Shown here: one piece after another, positions 17,748 through 27,537 of the stretch
How the letters are laid out: the number at the start of each line of letters is the position of its first letter
Position numbering within the stretch: the stretch's first letter is position 1
From: Pseudomonadota bacterium
Lineage (GTDB): Bacteria; Pseudomonadota; Alphaproteobacteria; Sphingomonadales; Sphingomonadaceae
Reading direction: 5' to 3'
Assembly (NCBI GenBank): GCA_029779535.1
Contig: JAKPAG010000059.1
Span: 1-56,490 of the forward strand
Length of the DNA: 56,490 bases
The notes under the pieces: model-generated
What the model was told of the DNA's origin: nothing
What the model saw: only the letters and a program-made list of their open reading frames with translations
Databases searched by the model: none
Translations under genes and position numbers: made by a program

Positions 17748-18860
17748 ATGACATTCGGCCAAACTGCCCGCGGGACCGCCCGCGCAATCAAGGCAATCGG
17801 ACTCTCGCTGGCGCTGCTTGCGGCTCCGCAGGCGCTGCACGCTGCGCCTGCTGCTGCCGCCGCCGCCAGCCCCGCCGCTGAAGCGAGCGCTTCTGCGGCC
17901 GATGCCGCCAAGGCCGCGCCGGCCGCTGCCGCGCCGGCCGCTGCCGCGCCGGTCGCTGCCGCTCCGGCTCCGGAAGCGCCGAAGATCGATCCCAACGATC
18001 CGCATTTCAAGGTCGCGCCCGGCGGCTACACCCCGATGAAGCCCACCGCGGGCAAGGGGCAGCCGGTTGCATCCGGGCTTGACGTCCAGCATCAGTATTC
18101 GCCGGTCGGCAACCAGGCGCAGCCGCTGCATACCCTGCTGCTCTATGTGGCGGCGGCGATTGCGGTGCTGATCCTGGTGCTGCTGGTCGTGGTCGCGGTG
18201 CGCTTCAACGCCCGCGCCAATCCGGTGCCGTCGAAGACCAGCCACAATACCGTGCTGGAAGTGGTCTGGACGGCAATCCCGATCCTGATCCTGGTCGTGA
18301 TCGCGGTGCCCTCGATCAAGCTGATCAAGCACACCTACGAGCCGGCCCCGGCCAAGGCGCTGACCATCAAGGCCACCGGCAACCAGTGGTTCTGGACCTA
18401 TTCCTATCCCGACAACGGCGGGATCGAAGTGATCTCGAACATGCTGCCCGACGACAAGGCGATCGCCAATGGCGAACCGCCGCAGCTCGCCGCCGACTAT
18501 CGCCTGGTCGTTCCGGCTGGCGAACCGATCCGCCTGCAGGTGACTGCCGCCGACGTGATCCACGCCTTCGCCGTGCCTTCGCTGTGGTTCAAGATCGACG
18601 CCGTTCCGGGCAAGATCAACGAACGCCAGCTGTTCATCAAGGAACCGGGCGTCTACTACGGCCAGTGCTCGGAATTGTGCGGCGTCCGCCACGGTTACAT
18701 GCCGATCGCGATCGAAGCGCTGCCGCGTGACAAGTTCAACGCCTGGGTGCTGACCCAGGCTGGTGGCAAGATCGACGGTGCGCCCGAAGCGCCGGCCGTG
18801 GCCGCGGCTCCCGCCGCTGCCGCGCCGGCTGAAGCCGCCCCGGCCAAGCCCGCCGCCTGA
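17748..18860 (+). CDS. coxB: Cytochrome c oxidase subunit II
   Basis: A 370-residue CuA subunit of the aa3 oxidase. A cleavable N-terminal signal is followed by an Ala-rich low-complexity stretch (about 33-78), two transmembrane helices (about 129-152 and 172-192) and the periplasmic cupredoxin domain. The CuA ligands His272, Cys307, Cys311, His315 and Met318 are all present ([13 protein letters not shown]). [11 protein letters not shown] is the aromatic electron-entry motif. An Ala/Pro-rich tail ends the protein. Upstream in-frame codons from 17460 overlap pyrE and are rejected. It leads the oxidase locus. Confidence 0.96.
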   Translation: MTFGQTARGTARAIKAIGLSLALLAAPQALHAAPAAAAAASPAAEASASAADAAKAAPAAAAPAAAAPVAAAPAPEAPKIDPNDPHFKVAPGGYTPMKPTAGKGQPVASGLDVQHQYSPVGNQAQPLHTLLLYVAAAIAVLILVLLVVVAVRFNARANPVPSKTSHNTVLEVVWTAIPILILVVIAVPSIKLIKHTYEPAPAKALTIKATGNQWFWTYSYPDNGGIEVISNMLPDDKAIANGEPPQLAADYRLVVPAGEPIRLQVTAADVIHAFAVPSLWFKIDAVPGKINERQLFIKEPGVYYGQCSELCGVRHGYMPIAIEALPRDKFNAWVLTQAGGKIDGAPEAPAVAAAPAAAAPAEAAPAKPAA

Positions 18861-18892
18861 GCCCGAATTTAGCAAGGACAAGGTTCCACACC

Positions 18893-20578
18893 ATGGCCAC
18901 CACCGCAGACCACTTCCAGGCTCACGACGAAGCCCACGGACATCACGACCATGACCACAAGCCGGCTTTCTTCGCCCGCTGGTTCATGTCGACCAACCAC
19001 AAGGACATCGGCACGCTGTACCTGATCTTCGCGATCTTCGCGGGGATCATCGGCGGCGCCTTCTCGGGCATGATGCGCCTGGAACTGGCCCAGCCCGGGA
19101 TCCAGTACCTCGACACCTTCGCCCGCTGGTTCGGTGAAGCCAACCCGAGCTTCGACCAGTCGCTCCACCTGTGGAACGTGCTGATCACCGCGCACGGCCT
19201 GATCATGGTGTTCTTCATGGTCATGCCGGCAATCATCGGCGGCTTCGGCAACTGGTTCGTGCCGATCATGATCGGCGCGCCGGACATGGCCTTCCCGCGC
19301 ATGAACAACATCTCGTTCTGGCTGACCGTGGCGGGCTTCTGCTCGCTGCTCGCCTCGGCCTTCGTGCCGGGCGGGATCGGTAACGGCGCCGGGATCGGCT
19401 GGACCGCCTATGCCCCGCTGTCGACCTATGGCTCGACCGGCCCGGCGGTGGACTTCGCGATCTTCTCGCTCCACCTTGCTGGTGCGGCCTCGATCATGGG
19501 CGCGATCAACTTCATCACCACCATCTTCAACATGCGCGCGCCGGGCATGACCCTGCACAAGATGCCGCTGTTCGTGTGGTCGGTGCTGGTTACCGCCTTC
19601 CTGCTGCTGCTGTCGCTGCCGGTGCTGGCCGCTGCCATCACCATGCTGCTGACCGACCGCAACTTCGGCACCACCTTCTTCGATCCCGCCGGCGGCGGCG
19701 ATCCGGTGCTCTACCAGCACCTGTTCTGGTTCTTCGGCCACCCCGAAGTGTACATCATGATCCTGCCGGCCTTCGGCATCATCAGCCAGATCATCTCGAC
19801 CTTCTCGAAGAAGCCGGTGTTCGGCTACCTCGGCATGGCCTACGCGATGGTTGCGATCGGCGTCGTCGGGTTCATCGTGTGGGCGCACCACATGTACACC
19901 ACCGGCCTGTCGCTCAACACCAAGATGTACTTCACCGCCGCAACCATGGTGATTGCGGTGCCGACCGGCATCAAGATCTTCAGCTGGATCGCGACGATGT
20001 GGGGCGGGTCGATCTCGTTCAAGAGCCCGATGATCTGGGCGCTGGGCTTCATCTTCCTGTTCACCGTAGGCGGCGTCACCGGCGTGTACCTGGCCAACGG
20101 CGGCGTGGACGATGTGGTGCACGATACCTACTTCGTGGTGGCGCACTTCCACTACGTGCTGTCGCTGGGTGCGGTGACCGCGCTGTTCGCGGGCTTCTAC
20201 TACTGGTTCCCGAAGATGAGCGGGCGCTGGCATTCGGAATTCCTCTCCCACGTCCACTTCTGGATCTTCTTCGTCGGCGTGAACATGATCTTCTTCCCCC
20301 AGCACTTCCTGGGCCTGCAAGGCATGCCGCGCCGCTATCCGGACTATGCGCCGGCCTATGAATACTGGAACTCGATCTCGACGCTCGGGTACAAGATCAT
20401 GGCCGCGTCGCTGGTGGTGTGGTTCATCAACATCATCTACGCGTTCACCGCTGGCAAGAAGGCTGACGCAAACTACTGGGGTGAAGGCGCCGACACGCTC
20501 GAATGGACGCTGTCGAGCCCGCCGCCGTTCCACCAGTTCGAAACCCTGCCCGTCATCGAGGACAAGGGTCACCACTGA
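18893..20578 (+). CDS. ctaD: Cytochrome c oxidase subunit I
   Basis: A 561-residue, twelve-helix catalytic subunit with haem a, haem a3 and CuB. Seen are the haem a ligand in [12 protein letters not shown], the CuB/cross-linked Tyr motif [10 protein letters not shown], the paired CuB histidines in [10 protein letters not shown], and [14 protein letters not shown] with the haem ligands. The His-rich N-terminus ([13 protein letters not shown]) is a plausible metal-handling tail. A strong intrinsic terminator follows the stop. Confidence 0.97.
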   Translation: MATTADHFQAHDEAHGHHDHDHKPAFFARWFMSTNHKDIGTLYLIFAIFAGIIGGAFSGMMRLELAQPGIQYLDTFARWFGEANPSFDQSLHLWNVLITAHGLIMVFFMVMPAIIGGFGNWFVPIMIGAPDMAFPRMNNISFWLTVAGFCSLLASAFVPGGIGNGAGIGWTAYAPLSTYGSTGPAVDFAIFSLHLAGAASIMGAINFITTIFNMRAPGMTLHKMPLFVWSVLVTAFLLLLSLPVLAAAITMLLTDRNFGTTFFDPAGGGDPVLYQHLFWFFGHPEVYIMILPAFGIISQIISTFSKKPVFGYLGMAYAMVAIGVVGFIVWAHHMYTTGLSLNTKMYFTAATMVIAVPTGIKIFSWIATMWGGSISFKSPMIWALGFIFLFTVGGVTGVYLANGGVDDVVHDTYFVVAHFHYVLSLGAVTALFAGFYYWFPKMSGRWHSEFLSHVHFWIFFVGVNMIFFPQHFLGLQGMPRRYPDYAPAYEYWNSISTLGYKIMAASLVVWFINIIYAFTAGKKADANYWGEGADTLEWTLSSPPPFHQFETLPVIEDKGHH

Positions 20579-20603
20579 GAACGGCCGAATGGCTGAACCG
20601 ATG

Positions 20604-20632
20604 ACGCCCTGGCCGCAAGGCCGGGGCGTTTT
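20604..20632 (+). terminator. Intrinsic terminator after ctaD
   Basis: An 11-bp stem (20604-20614 with 20619-20629, one G-T wobble) closes a GCAA tetraloop and runs into TTTT. It begins 25 bp after the ctaD stop and ends only 17 bp before the hydrolase start. Confidence 0.8.
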
Positions 20633-20649
20633 CGCGAGGAGAGGACACG

Positions 20650-21621
20650 ATGGTTGAAATGCGCCGGGTAAACGTGGGCGAAATAACGCTGCGCTGCGCA
20701 ATCGAAGGCGATGGTCCACTGGCGATCATGGTCCACGGCTTTCCTGAAAGCTGGTATTCGTGGCGCCATCAGATTGGCCCGGTCGCGGCGGCTGGCTTTA
20801 CCGCCTGCGCGATCGACGTGCGCGGCTATGGCGGTTCGGACAAGCCGCCAGCGGTGGCCGACTATGCGATGGAACGCCTGGTCGGCGATCTCGTCGGGCT
20901 GCGCGATGCGCTTGCGCCGGGCCAGCAGGTGGTGCTGATCGGGCATGACTGGGGCGCGCCGATCGTGTGGAATTCCGCCTTTACCCGGCCCGACGTGTTC
21001 CGCGCTGTCGCCGGACTGTCGGTGCCCTTCGCCGGTGCGCCGCTGCGCCCCTTTACCGAAGTCTTCCGTGAAGCCTTCACCTCCAAGGGGCGGTTCTTCT
21101 ACCAGGAATACTTCCAGCAGCCCGGCGTGGCCGAGGCCGAGGCCGAGGCCGATCCGCGCGCCTGGGTGCGCAAGATGATGTATTCGATCTCGGGCGATGT
21201 GCCGCCGGGCGATTACTGGAGCAAGCCTGCCGGTGCGACCTTTCTGCAGGGTCTGCCCGACGTGGCCGATCCCGAAGGCCTGCCCACCTGGCTGAACGAC
21301 GCTGACCTGTCGTTCTACGAGGCCGAGTTCAAGGCATCGGGTTTTCGCGGCCCACTCAACCGCTATCGCAACCACGAGGCGGACTATGAATGGCTCAAGG
21401 CCTGGCAGGGCAAGCAGCTCGGGCAGCCTTGCCTGTTCATCGGCGGCAGCCGCGATCCCGCGACCTCGTTGTTCGGCGCGGTGGCCGATCCAGTGGCGAT
21501 GATGCGGATGTTTGCGCCGCGCGTCGAAGGGCATGTGCTGGACGGCTGCGGCCACTGGACCCAGCAGGAAAGCCCGAACGAGGTCAACGCCCTGCTGCTG
21601 GACTGGTTGAAGCGACTCTGA
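20650..21621 (+). CDS. Epoxide-hydrolase-like alpha/beta hydrolase
   Basis: A 323-residue soluble hydrolase. [13 protein letters not shown] carries the oxyanion motif. The nucleophile elbow is [11 protein letters not shown], with Asp as nucleophile, and the catalytic His is in [11 protein letters not shown]. This set defines soluble epoxide hydrolases and related dehalogenases. A cap domain lies between. GAGAGGA upstream is a good ribosome site. It interrupts the oxidase locus between ctaD and ctaB, where no hydrolase is usual, and hairpins lie on both sides. The physiological substrate is unknown. Confidence 0.9.
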   Translation: MVEMRRVNVGEITLRCAIEGDGPLAIMVHGFPESWYSWRHQIGPVAAAGFTACAIDVRGYGGSDKPPAVADYAMERLVGDLVGLRDALAPGQQVVLIGHDWGAPIVWNSAFTRPDVFRAVAGLSVPFAGAPLRPFTEVFREAFTSKGRFFYQEYFQQPGVAEAEAEADPRAWVRKMMYSISGDVPPGDYWSKPAGATFLQGLPDVADPEGLPTWLNDADLSFYEAEFKASGFRGPLNRYRNHEADYEWLKAWQGKQLGQPCLFIGGSRDPATSLFGAVADPVAMMRMFAPRVEGHVLDGCGHWTQQESPNEVNALLLDWLKRL

Positions 21622-21626
21622 AGCGG

Positions 21627-21652
21627 GCCTGTCCTTCGGGGAAACAGGCTTT
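21627..21652 (+). terminator. Hairpin terminator after the hydrolase
   Basis: GCCTGT (21627-21632) pairs with ACAGGC (21644-21649). Inside, CC and GG close a TTCG tetraloop with a small bulge. A short T run follows (21650-21652). It lies 5 bp after the hydrolase stop. Confidence 0.6.
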
Positions 21653-21691
21653 CGCCGCGCCCGCTTCACGCTTATAGCGCGACACGGAATC

Positions 21692-22603
21692 ATGACCGCA
21701 GCAACCATCCCTTCGCAAGCCCTGCCCGCCGACTGGCGCGATTTCTTCGCGCTGACCAAGCCGCGGGTGATGAGCCTGGTGATCTTCACCGGGCTTTGCG
21801 GGCTGCTCGCCGCGCCGGTGCCGGTCGATCCGGTGCTGGGTTTCACCGCCATCCTGTGCATCGCGCTGGGCGCGGGCGGGGCGGCGGCGCTCAACCAGTG
21901 GTGGGAAGCCGATATCGACGCGGTGATGAAGCGTACCGCCACCCGGCCGCTGCCGGCCGGGCGGATGCAGCGCCAATCCGCGATGACTTTCGGGCTGGTG
22001 CTCAGCCTGGCCTCGGTCTTTGTGATGGGGGTCGGCGTGGGCTGGCTCGCCGCCGCGATCCTGGCCGTGTCGATCGTCTACTACGCGGTGATCTACACCA
22101 TCTGGCTCAAGCCGCGCACACCGCAGAACATCGTGATCGGCGGCGGAGCCGGGGCGTTTCCGCCGATGATCGGGTGGATTGCCGCGACGGGTGAAGTCAC
22201 CTTGATGCCCGTGCTGCTGTTCGCGATCATCTTCTTCTGGACGCCGCCGCATTTCTGGGCACTCGCCCTGTTCGTCGAGACGGACTATGCCAAGGCGAAC
22301 ATTCCAATGATGCCGGTGGTCGCCGGGCATCACAGCACGCGCCGCCAGATCCTGGTCTATGCCGTGCTGCTGCTGCCGCTCAGCCTTGCTCCTTTCTGGT
22401 TTGCCGGCGCGGGCCCGGTCTATGGCGCTTCGGCGCTGCTGCTGTCGTCGGTGTTCCTGCTGCTGTCGCTGCGGGTCGCGGTGTTCCGCGGGCTTGCCGG
22501 TGATATGGACATGCGCCCGGAAAAGCGGCTGTTCGCCTACTCGGTGCTCTATCTGTTCGCGCTGTTCGCTGCCCTGGTGGCGGACCGCTGGATCATGGGA
22601 TGA
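21692..22603 (+). CDS. ctaB: Protohaem IX farnesyltransferase (haem O synthase)
   Basis: A 303-residue polytopic UbiA-family enzyme that attaches farnesyl to haem b, giving haem O for the oxidase. The first Asp motif is in [15 protein letters not shown] with TATRPLPAG; the second is the [10 protein letters not shown] and [11 protein letters not shown] region. About nine membrane helices. A TATAGC box at 21673-21678 could be a -10 element for this second half of the locus, but the -35 is weak. Confidence 0.96.
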   Translation: MTAATIPSQALPADWRDFFALTKPRVMSLVIFTGLCGLLAAPVPVDPVLGFTAILCIALGAGGAAALNQWWEADIDAVMKRTATRPLPAGRMQRQSAMTFGLVLSLASVFVMGVGVGWLAAAILAVSIVYYAVIYTIWLKPRTPQNIVIGGGAGAFPPMIGWIAATGEVTLMPVLLFAIIFFWTPPHFWALALFVETDYAKANIPMMPVVAGHHSTRRQILVYAVLLLPLSLAPFWFAGAGPVYGASALLLSSVFLLLSLRVAVFRGLAGDMDMRPEKRLFAYSVLYLFALFAALVADRWIMG

Positions 22604-22608
22604 ATGCG

Positions 22609-22740
22609 ATGACCACGCCTGACGATTTCGAAGCGCAGCGCCAGCGGATCATCCGCGGCCGCAACCGCGCGCTGGGGCTGGTGCTGGCCGGCTTTGCGTT
22701 GCTGTTCTTCTTCATCACCATCGCCAAGCTGAACCACTGA
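22609..22740 (+). CDS. 43-residue single-helix protein in the oxidase locus (CoxF-like)
   Basis: A 43-codon gene between ctaB and ctaG. A charged N-terminal half (DDFEAQRQRIIRGRNRA) is followed by one membrane helix (LGLVLAGFALLFFFITIAKL). It starts 5 bp after the ctaB stop and ends 2 bp before ctaG. Small proteins of this design sit at this position in alphaproteobacterial oxidase operons and are called CoxF or oxidase-associated small proteins; this assignment rests on position and shape. It may aid assembly or haem delivery. The ATG at 22604 in another frame hits a stop after two codons and is rejected. Confidence 0.75.
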   Translation: MTTPDDFEAQRQRIIRGRNRALGLVLAGFALLFFFITIAKLNH

Positions 22741-22742
22741 TC

Positions 22743-23300
22743 ATGCCGGCCGCCGCACCCCATCCCGCCAACCTGCGCCGCACCGGGCTGATGGCCCTTG
22801 GCGGGGCGCTCCTGATGCTCGCGCTGGGTTTTGCCTCGGTGCCGCTTTACCGCATCTTCTGCCAGGTCACCGGCTTTGGCGGCACGACCATGCGCGTGAG
22901 CGAAGCACAGGCCGCCACGGTCAAGCTGGCGGCCGGGACCATCTCGGTGCGCTTCGATGGCAACGTCGATCGGGGCATGCCGTGGAAGTTCGGGCCGGAG
23001 CAGACCACGCAGGAAATGCGGATCGGCCAGCGCAAGATGGCGCTGTACCGGGCGCAGAACCTCTCGGACAAGCCGATCACCGGGGTGGCGAGCTTCAACG
23101 TCTCGCCGGACCTTGCGGGCAAGTACTTCAACAAGATCCAGTGCTTCTGCTTCAACAAGCAGACACTGCAACCGGGGCAGTCGGTGGACATGCCGGTGAT
23201 CTATTATGTCGACCCGGCGATCATGACCGATCCGGAGTTGAAGGACCTCCAGCAGATCACGCTGAGCTACACATTCCACATCTCTCCTGATGGCGCTTGA
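22743..23300 (+). CDS. ctaG: Cytochrome c oxidase assembly protein (Cox11 family)
   Basis: A 185-residue copper chaperone that delivers Cu to the CuB site of subunit I. One N-terminal membrane helix (about 15-35, ending in VPLYRIFCQVTGFGG) is followed by a periplasmic immunoglobulin-like domain with the copper motif KIQCFCFNKQTLQPGQ. VYYVDPAI-type residues close the fold. Length and order are standard. Confidence 0.96.
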   Translation: MPAAAPHPANLRRTGLMALGGALLMLALGFASVPLYRIFCQVTGFGGTTMRVSEAQAATVKLAAGTISVRFDGNVDRGMPWKFGPEQTTQEMRIGQRKMALYRAQNLSDKPITGVASFNVSPDLAGKYFNKIQCFCFNKQTLQPGQSVDMPVIYYVDPAIMTDPELKDLQQITLSYTFHISPDGA

Positions 23301-23348
23301 ATTGCACTGGACCACGCGGGACGGGCGAGATAAGGGCATCTGCAAATC

Positions 23349-23369
23349 GCCGGGGGATGTTGCCCCGGC
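23349..23369 (+). other. Hairpin in the ctaG-ctaE gap
   Basis: GCCGGGG (23349-23355) pairs with CCCCGGC (23363-23369) around a 7-base loop in the 99-bp gap before ctaE. No T run follows. It could limit read-through or structure the ctaE leader. Confidence 0.35.
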
Positions 23370-23399
23370 TACACGGGAATCAACGGGGACCTAAGCACC

Positions 23400-24221
23400 A
23401 TGGCTGGAACCAAGAACCACGATTACCACATTCTGCCGCCTGATCTGGTGCCGCTGACCACCACGATCGGCGCCCTGACCTTCACCAGCGGCATGGTGCT
23501 GTTCATGCACAAGCTGCCCGGCGGCCATGTCGTCCCCTGGGCGGGCCTTGCGATCCTGCTGGCGTCGATGTTCCAGTGGTTCACCAAGATCGTGCGCGAA
23601 GCGCAGGCTGGCGATCACACCCCGGTGGTGCAACTGCACCAGCGCTATGGCATGATCCTGTTCATCGCTTCGGAAGTGATGTTCTTTGTCGGCTGGTTCT
23701 GGGCCTTCTTCGATTTCTCGCTGTTCCCCTCGGCCCTGTCCGAAGTGGTCGGCGGGCAGTGGCCGCCCAAGGCGATCGAAGCCGTCATGGACCCGTTCGA
23801 CCTGCCGCTGCTCAACACCCTGATCCTGCTGTGCTCGGGCTGCACCGTGACCTGGGCGCACCATGCGCTGATCCACAACGATCGCGATGGCCTCAAGAAG
23901 GGGTTGTGGGCCACGATCCTGCTCGGCCTCGTGTTCACCAGCATTCAGGCTTACGAATACGCCCATGCGCCGTTCGCCTTCGGTCAGAACACCTATGGCA
24001 GCGCCTTCTACATGGCGACCGGCTTCCACGGCTTCCACGTGATCGTCGGCACCATCATGCTGATCGTTTGCCTGAAGCGCGCCTACAACGGCGACTTCAC
24101 CCCCAAGCAGCACTTCGGCTTCGAAGCGGCCGCCTGGTACTGGCACTTCGTTGACGTGGTGTGGCTGTTCCTGTTCGTCGCGGTGTACATCTGGGGCGGC
24201 TGGGGTCACCCGATCCACTGA
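23400..24221 (+). CDS. ctaE: Cytochrome c oxidase subunit III
   Basis: A 273-residue, seven-helix subunit that stabilises the oxidase and its proton uptake. Typical features are the N-terminal NHDYHILPP, the SEVMFFVGWFWAFF helix, the THAHH-like region WAHHALIH, and FHGFHVIVGT near the end. The C-terminus HFVDVVWLFLFVAVYIWGG is diagnostic. Its stop overlaps the next start (TGATG). Confidence 0.97.
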   Translation: MAGTKNHDYHILPPDLVPLTTTIGALTFTSGMVLFMHKLPGGHVVPWAGLAILLASMFQWFTKIVREAQAGDHTPVVQLHQRYGMILFIASEVMFFVGWFWAFFDFSLFPSALSEVVGGQWPPKAIEAVMDPFDLPLLNTLILLCSGCTVTWAHHALIHNDRDGLKKGLWATILLGLVFTSIQAYEYAHAPFAFGQNTYGSAFYMATGFHGFHVIVGTIMLIVCLKRAYNGDFTPKQHFGFEAAAWYWHFVDVVWLFLFVAVYIWGGWGHPIH

Positions 24222-24619
24222 TGACTGACGAAAGCGTCAAGCAATCCGAAGGGCAGCCGGGACTCGTTTCGGCTGCCCTTTTCGGTCTTTGTCCGCAATG
24301 CGGTGCACGCAGTATGTTCGGCGGCGCGGCGCGGTTTGCCTCATCGTGCAAATCGTGCGGACTGGACTATGGCCGGTTCAACGTCGGCGATGGTCCGGCA
24401 GCCTTCCTGACCATGATCCTGGGGGCGGTGATCGTCGGCTTGGCGCTGTGGGTCGAATTCACGTTCCATCCGCCGGTCTGGGTCCACGTGGTGCTGTGGG
24501 TGCCGCTCACCGCCGGGGCGACGCTGTGGGGCCTGCGTGTCGGCAAGGCCGCGCTGCTCGTTTCCGAATACCAGCGCCGCGCCCATGAAGCCGGGGCCAA
24601 GGACCTCAAGCAGGACTGA
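24221..24619 (+). CDS. DUF983 membrane protein with zinc ribbon
   Basis: A 132-residue protein. An N-terminal zinc-ribbon-like set of cysteines (LCPQCGARS and CKSCGLDYG) is followed by two membrane helices (about 62-100). DUF983 proteins are regular members of alphaproteobacterial oxidase clusters, probably in assembly, but their function is not established. It overlaps both ctaE and the SURF1 gene by one base (TGATG). Confidence 0.9.
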   Translation: MTDESVKQSEGQPGLVSAALFGLCPQCGARSMFGGAARFASSCKSCGLDYGRFNVGDGPAAFLTMILGAVIVGLALWVEFTFHPPVWVHVVLWVPLTAGATLWGLRVGKAALLVSEYQRRAHEAGAKDLKQD

Positions 24620-25203
24620 TGCTCAGGCGCTTGCCCGTGGTGGCCACGCTGATCGTGCTGATCGCGGTCATGGTGATGGTCCGGCTCGGCCTGTGGCAGC
24701 TTGACCGCAAGGCCGAAAAGGAAGCGCTGGTGCTGCGCTATGCAGCGACGGAAAAGCTGCCCGAACGCGCGCTGGACGCCTGGAACGGTGATCGCGTTCC
24801 CGATGACCTGCTCTATCGCCGGGTGTGGATTGACTGCGCCGAGGTTGGACCGATCACTGCGCGGGCCGGACACGATGCCAATGATGAAACCGGCTGGGTG
24901 CGGATCGCGCCCTGCCGGCTGCAGCAGGGTGGCCGGATCGACGTGGTACTGGGCTGGGCGGTGGCGCCCGGCACGGTCAGCTGGAAAGGCGGGCTGGTCC
25001 ACGGCATGATCAACGGCAGCGGCGCGCTGGTGGCCGATCCGCCGCTCGCGGGCCTCGCCGCCAATGCCCGGCCCGATCCCGCCAACCTGCCCAACAACCA
25101 CTTGTCCTATGCCTTGCAGTGGTTCGCTTTCGCCGCATCGGCGCTGGCGATCTATGCCCTGGCGCTGCGGAAGCGGCTTGCCGCCGGGGGCGAGGGGGGC
25201 TAA
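24619..25203 (+). CDS. SURF1-family oxidase assembly protein
   Basis: A 194-residue protein with a membrane helix at each end (about 5-22 and 166-185) and a periplasmic domain between. The N-terminal LGLWQLDRKAEKEAL and C-terminal NNHLSYALQWFAFA are the SURF1 hallmarks. SURF1 helps place haem a in subunit I. It is short for the family (about 230 is usual). The thrC gene follows within 12 bp. Confidence 0.92.
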   Translation: MLRRLPVVATLIVLIAVMVMVRLGLWQLDRKAEKEALVLRYAATEKLPERALDAWNGDRVPDDLLYRRVWIDCAEVGPITARAGHDANDETGWVRIAPCRLQQGGRIDVVLGWAVAPGTVSWKGGLVHGMINGSGALVADPPLAGLAANARPDPANLPNNHLSYALQWFAFAASALAIYALALRKRLAAGGEGG

Positions 25204-25215
25204 CGCCCCCGCGCA

Positions 25216-26616
25216 ATGGAATACATCAGCACCCGTGGCAGCGCTCCGGCGTTGAACTTCGAACAGGCGACGCTGGCGGGCTTGGCCAGCGACGGCGGGC
25301 TTTACGTGCCGCGCGAATGGCCGCGCTTCAGCCAGGACGAGATCGCGGCCATGGCCGGGCTGCCCTATGCGCAGCTGGCGCAGCGGATCATGCAGCCCTT
25401 CGTGGGCAGCTGCCTCACGCCCGAGCGGCTTCTGGAACTGACCACCCAGGCCTATGGCCGCTTCGCGCACAAGGCGGTGACCCCGCTTAAGCAGTTCGAC
25501 GAACAGCAGTGGCTGCTCGAACTGTTCCACGGCCCCACCCTGGCGTTCAAGGACGTGGCGCTGCAACTGCTTGGCCTGCTGTTCGAGGAATTCCTTGGCC
25601 GGGGCGGCGATCCGCTGACCATCGTCGGGGCGACGTCAGGCGATACCGGTTCGGCCGCGATCGACGCGGTGGCGGGCCGGGCACGGGTCGACATCTTCAT
25701 GCTTCACCCCAAGGGCCGTGTCAGCGACGTGCAGCGCCGCCAGATGACCACTGTGCTCGCCCCCAACGTCCACAACATCGCGATCGAGGGCACCTTCGAC
25801 GATGCCCAGGCGATGGTGAAGCGGATGTTCAACGACGCCGGGATGACCAGCCGGTTCAGCATCGGCGCGGTCAATTCGATCAACTGGGCGCGCCTGATGG
25901 CGCAGGTGGTCTATTACTTCGCCGCAGCGTTGCAACTGGGCGCGCCGCACCGCGAAGTGGCCTTTGCCGTGCCGACCGGCAACTTCGGCGATGTGTTCGC
26001 CGGTTATGTCGCGGCGCAGATGGGCCTGCCGGTGGCGCGGCTGATCGTGGCGACCAACGTCAACGACATCCTGCACCGCGCGCTCAGCCAGGGGGACTAT
26101 TCCGCCGGCAGCGTCACGCCCACGGCGGCACCATCGATGGACATCCAGGTGTCGTCGAACTTCGAGCGCCTGCTGTTCGATCTCAATGGCCGCGACGGCG
26201 CGGCGCTGGCCGCACAAATGGCCGGGTTCGAAGCCAGCAAGGCGATGCAGCTCACCAATGCCCAGCGCGAAGGTGCCGCCCGCCTGTTCACCAGCCACCG
26301 CGCGGATGCCGCCGACATGGCTCAGGCGATCCGCTGGGCCTGGGAAAACACCGGCGAACTGCTCGATCCGCACACCGCGATCGGCCTCCACGCCGCGCTG
26401 GCGGCGGACCTGCCCGGCAACGTGCCGGTGGTCACCCTGGCAACGGCGCACCCGGCCAAGTTCCGCGACGCGGTGGAACGCGCGACCGGCCAGCGCCCGG
26501 CGCTGCCCGCGCGGATCGGCGACCTGTTCGAACGCGAGGAGCGCTTTGCCGAGCTGCCGGGCGACTATGACGCGATTGCCGCTTACGTTGTCAGCCACGC
26601 GGTGCCGCGGGGATAA
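25216..26616 (+). CDS. thrC: Threonine synthase
   Basis: A 466-residue PLP enzyme converting O-phosphohomoserine to threonine. The N-terminal YISTRG motif, PLP Lys112 in HGPTLAFKDVALQ, the SGDTGSAA loop and VPTGNFGDVFAGY are all standard. Its position directly after surf1 is common in alphaproteobacteria, so lysine, arginine and threonine genes all lie within this window. Confidence 0.96.
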   Translation: MEYISTRGSAPALNFEQATLAGLASDGGLYVPREWPRFSQDEIAAMAGLPYAQLAQRIMQPFVGSCLTPERLLELTTQAYGRFAHKAVTPLKQFDEQQWLLELFHGPTLAFKDVALQLLGLLFEEFLGRGGDPLTIVGATSGDTGSAAIDAVAGRARVDIFMLHPKGRVSDVQRRQMTTVLAPNVHNIAIEGTFDDAQAMVKRMFNDAGMTSRFSIGAVNSINWARLMAQVVYYFAAALQLGAPHREVAFAVPTGNFGDVFAGYVAAQMGLPVARLIVATNVNDILHRALSQGDYSAGSVTPTAAPSMDIQVSSNFERLLFDLNGRDGAALAAQMAGFEASKAMQLTNAQREGAARLFTSHRADAADMAQAIRWAWENTGELLDPHTAIGLHAALAADLPGNVPVVTLATAHPAKFRDAVERATGQRPALPARIGDLFEREERFAELPGDYDAIAAYVVSHAVPRG

Positions 26617-27504
26617 ATGGCACGGCTCGCGCCTGAACCCCTGATCCTGTCGGGTGGGGGCTGGGCCGATTATGGCCTGATCGACAGCGGCCATGGTCGC
26701 AAGCTGGAACGCTATGGCGATTACCAGTTCATCCGCCCGGATGCCCAGGCGCTGTGGACCCCGCGGCTGGAACGCTGGGCCTCGCACGGCGAATTCGTGC
26801 CTGGATCTGACGAGGACGGCGGCGGTCGCTGGCAGTTCGCCCGCCCGGTGCCGCAGGATGGCTGGCCACTCGCCTGGAACGACTTGCGTTTCACCGCGCA
26901 GTGCACCCCGTTCCGCCACCTTGGTTTCTTCCCCGACATGGCCCCGGTATGGGACTGGATGGGCGAGCAGCTTGCCGGGCGCAGCGATGCGAGCTCGATG
27001 AACCTGTTCGGCTATACCGGCGTCGGCACCCTTGCGCTGTCGCAGTACGGTTCGGTCACCCACGTCGATGCCAGCAAGAAATCGGTCGCTCAGGCCCGCG
27101 CCAATGCTGCGCTATCGGGGATGGAGCAGCGCCCGGTGCGCTGGATCGTCGACGATGCCGCCAAGTTCGCCGCGCGTGAAGTGCGGCGCGGGCGGCGCTA
27201 TGACGGGATCATCCTCGATCCGCCCAAGTTCGGGCGCGGCCCCGAAGGCGAGGTGTGGCGGCTTGAGGAACATCTCCCTGGCTTGGTCGAGGACTGCGCC
27301 CGGTTGCTCGATAACGACAGCCGCTTCCTGTTCCTGACCGTCTATGCCGTGCGGATGAGCGCGCTGGCGATTGCCGGCCTGCTGGCCGAAGCGCTGGCGC
27401 ATCTGCCCGGCACGATCGAATTCGGCGACCTTGCCGTGCGTGAGGAAGGGCCGGACGGCCGCCTGCTGCCCACCGCGATCTTCGCGCGCTGGCGCAAAGA
27501 TTGA
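26617..27504 (+). CDS. Class I SAM-dependent methyltransferase, RlmI-like
   Basis: A 295-residue Rossmann methyltransferase. The SAM loop is NLFGYTGVGTLALSQYG, the acidic ribose-binding residue follows in THVDASKKSV, and ILDPPKFGRG is the catalytic (D/N)PP-type motif. It resembles 23S rRNA methyltransferases such as RlmI/RlmK but has no PUA domain, so the substrate is unproved. The ATG directly abuts the thrC stop, implying coupled translation. Confidence 0.85.
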   Translation: MARLAPEPLILSGGGWADYGLIDSGHGRKLERYGDYQFIRPDAQALWTPRLERWASHGEFVPGSDEDGGGRWQFARPVPQDGWPLAWNDLRFTAQCTPFRHLGFFPDMAPVWDWMGEQLAGRSDASSMNLFGYTGVGTLALSQYGSVTHVDASKKSVAQARANAALSGMEQRPVRWIVDDAAKFAAREVRRGRRYDGIILDPPKFGRGPEGEVWRLEEHLPGLVEDCARLLDNDSRFLFLTVYAVRMSALAIAGLLAEALAHLPGTIEFGDLAVREEGPDGRLLPTAIFARWRKD

Positions 27505-27537
27505 TCGAACTTTCGCCTACTGGGAGGCATGAAAAGC

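Noticed and set aside
17840..17960. Short tandem repeats (GCCGCGCCGGCCGCTGCC-like) as a possible repeat array
   Set aside because: They encode the Ala/Pro-rich linker of coxB in frame; there are no spacers, so this is not a CRISPR array.
18869..20719. Long open frame (616 codons) antisense to ctaD
   Set aside because: It mirrors the codon pattern of the conserved oxidase gene. The translation is His/Arg/Glu-rich low complexity with no domain; such antisense frames are common at this G+C.
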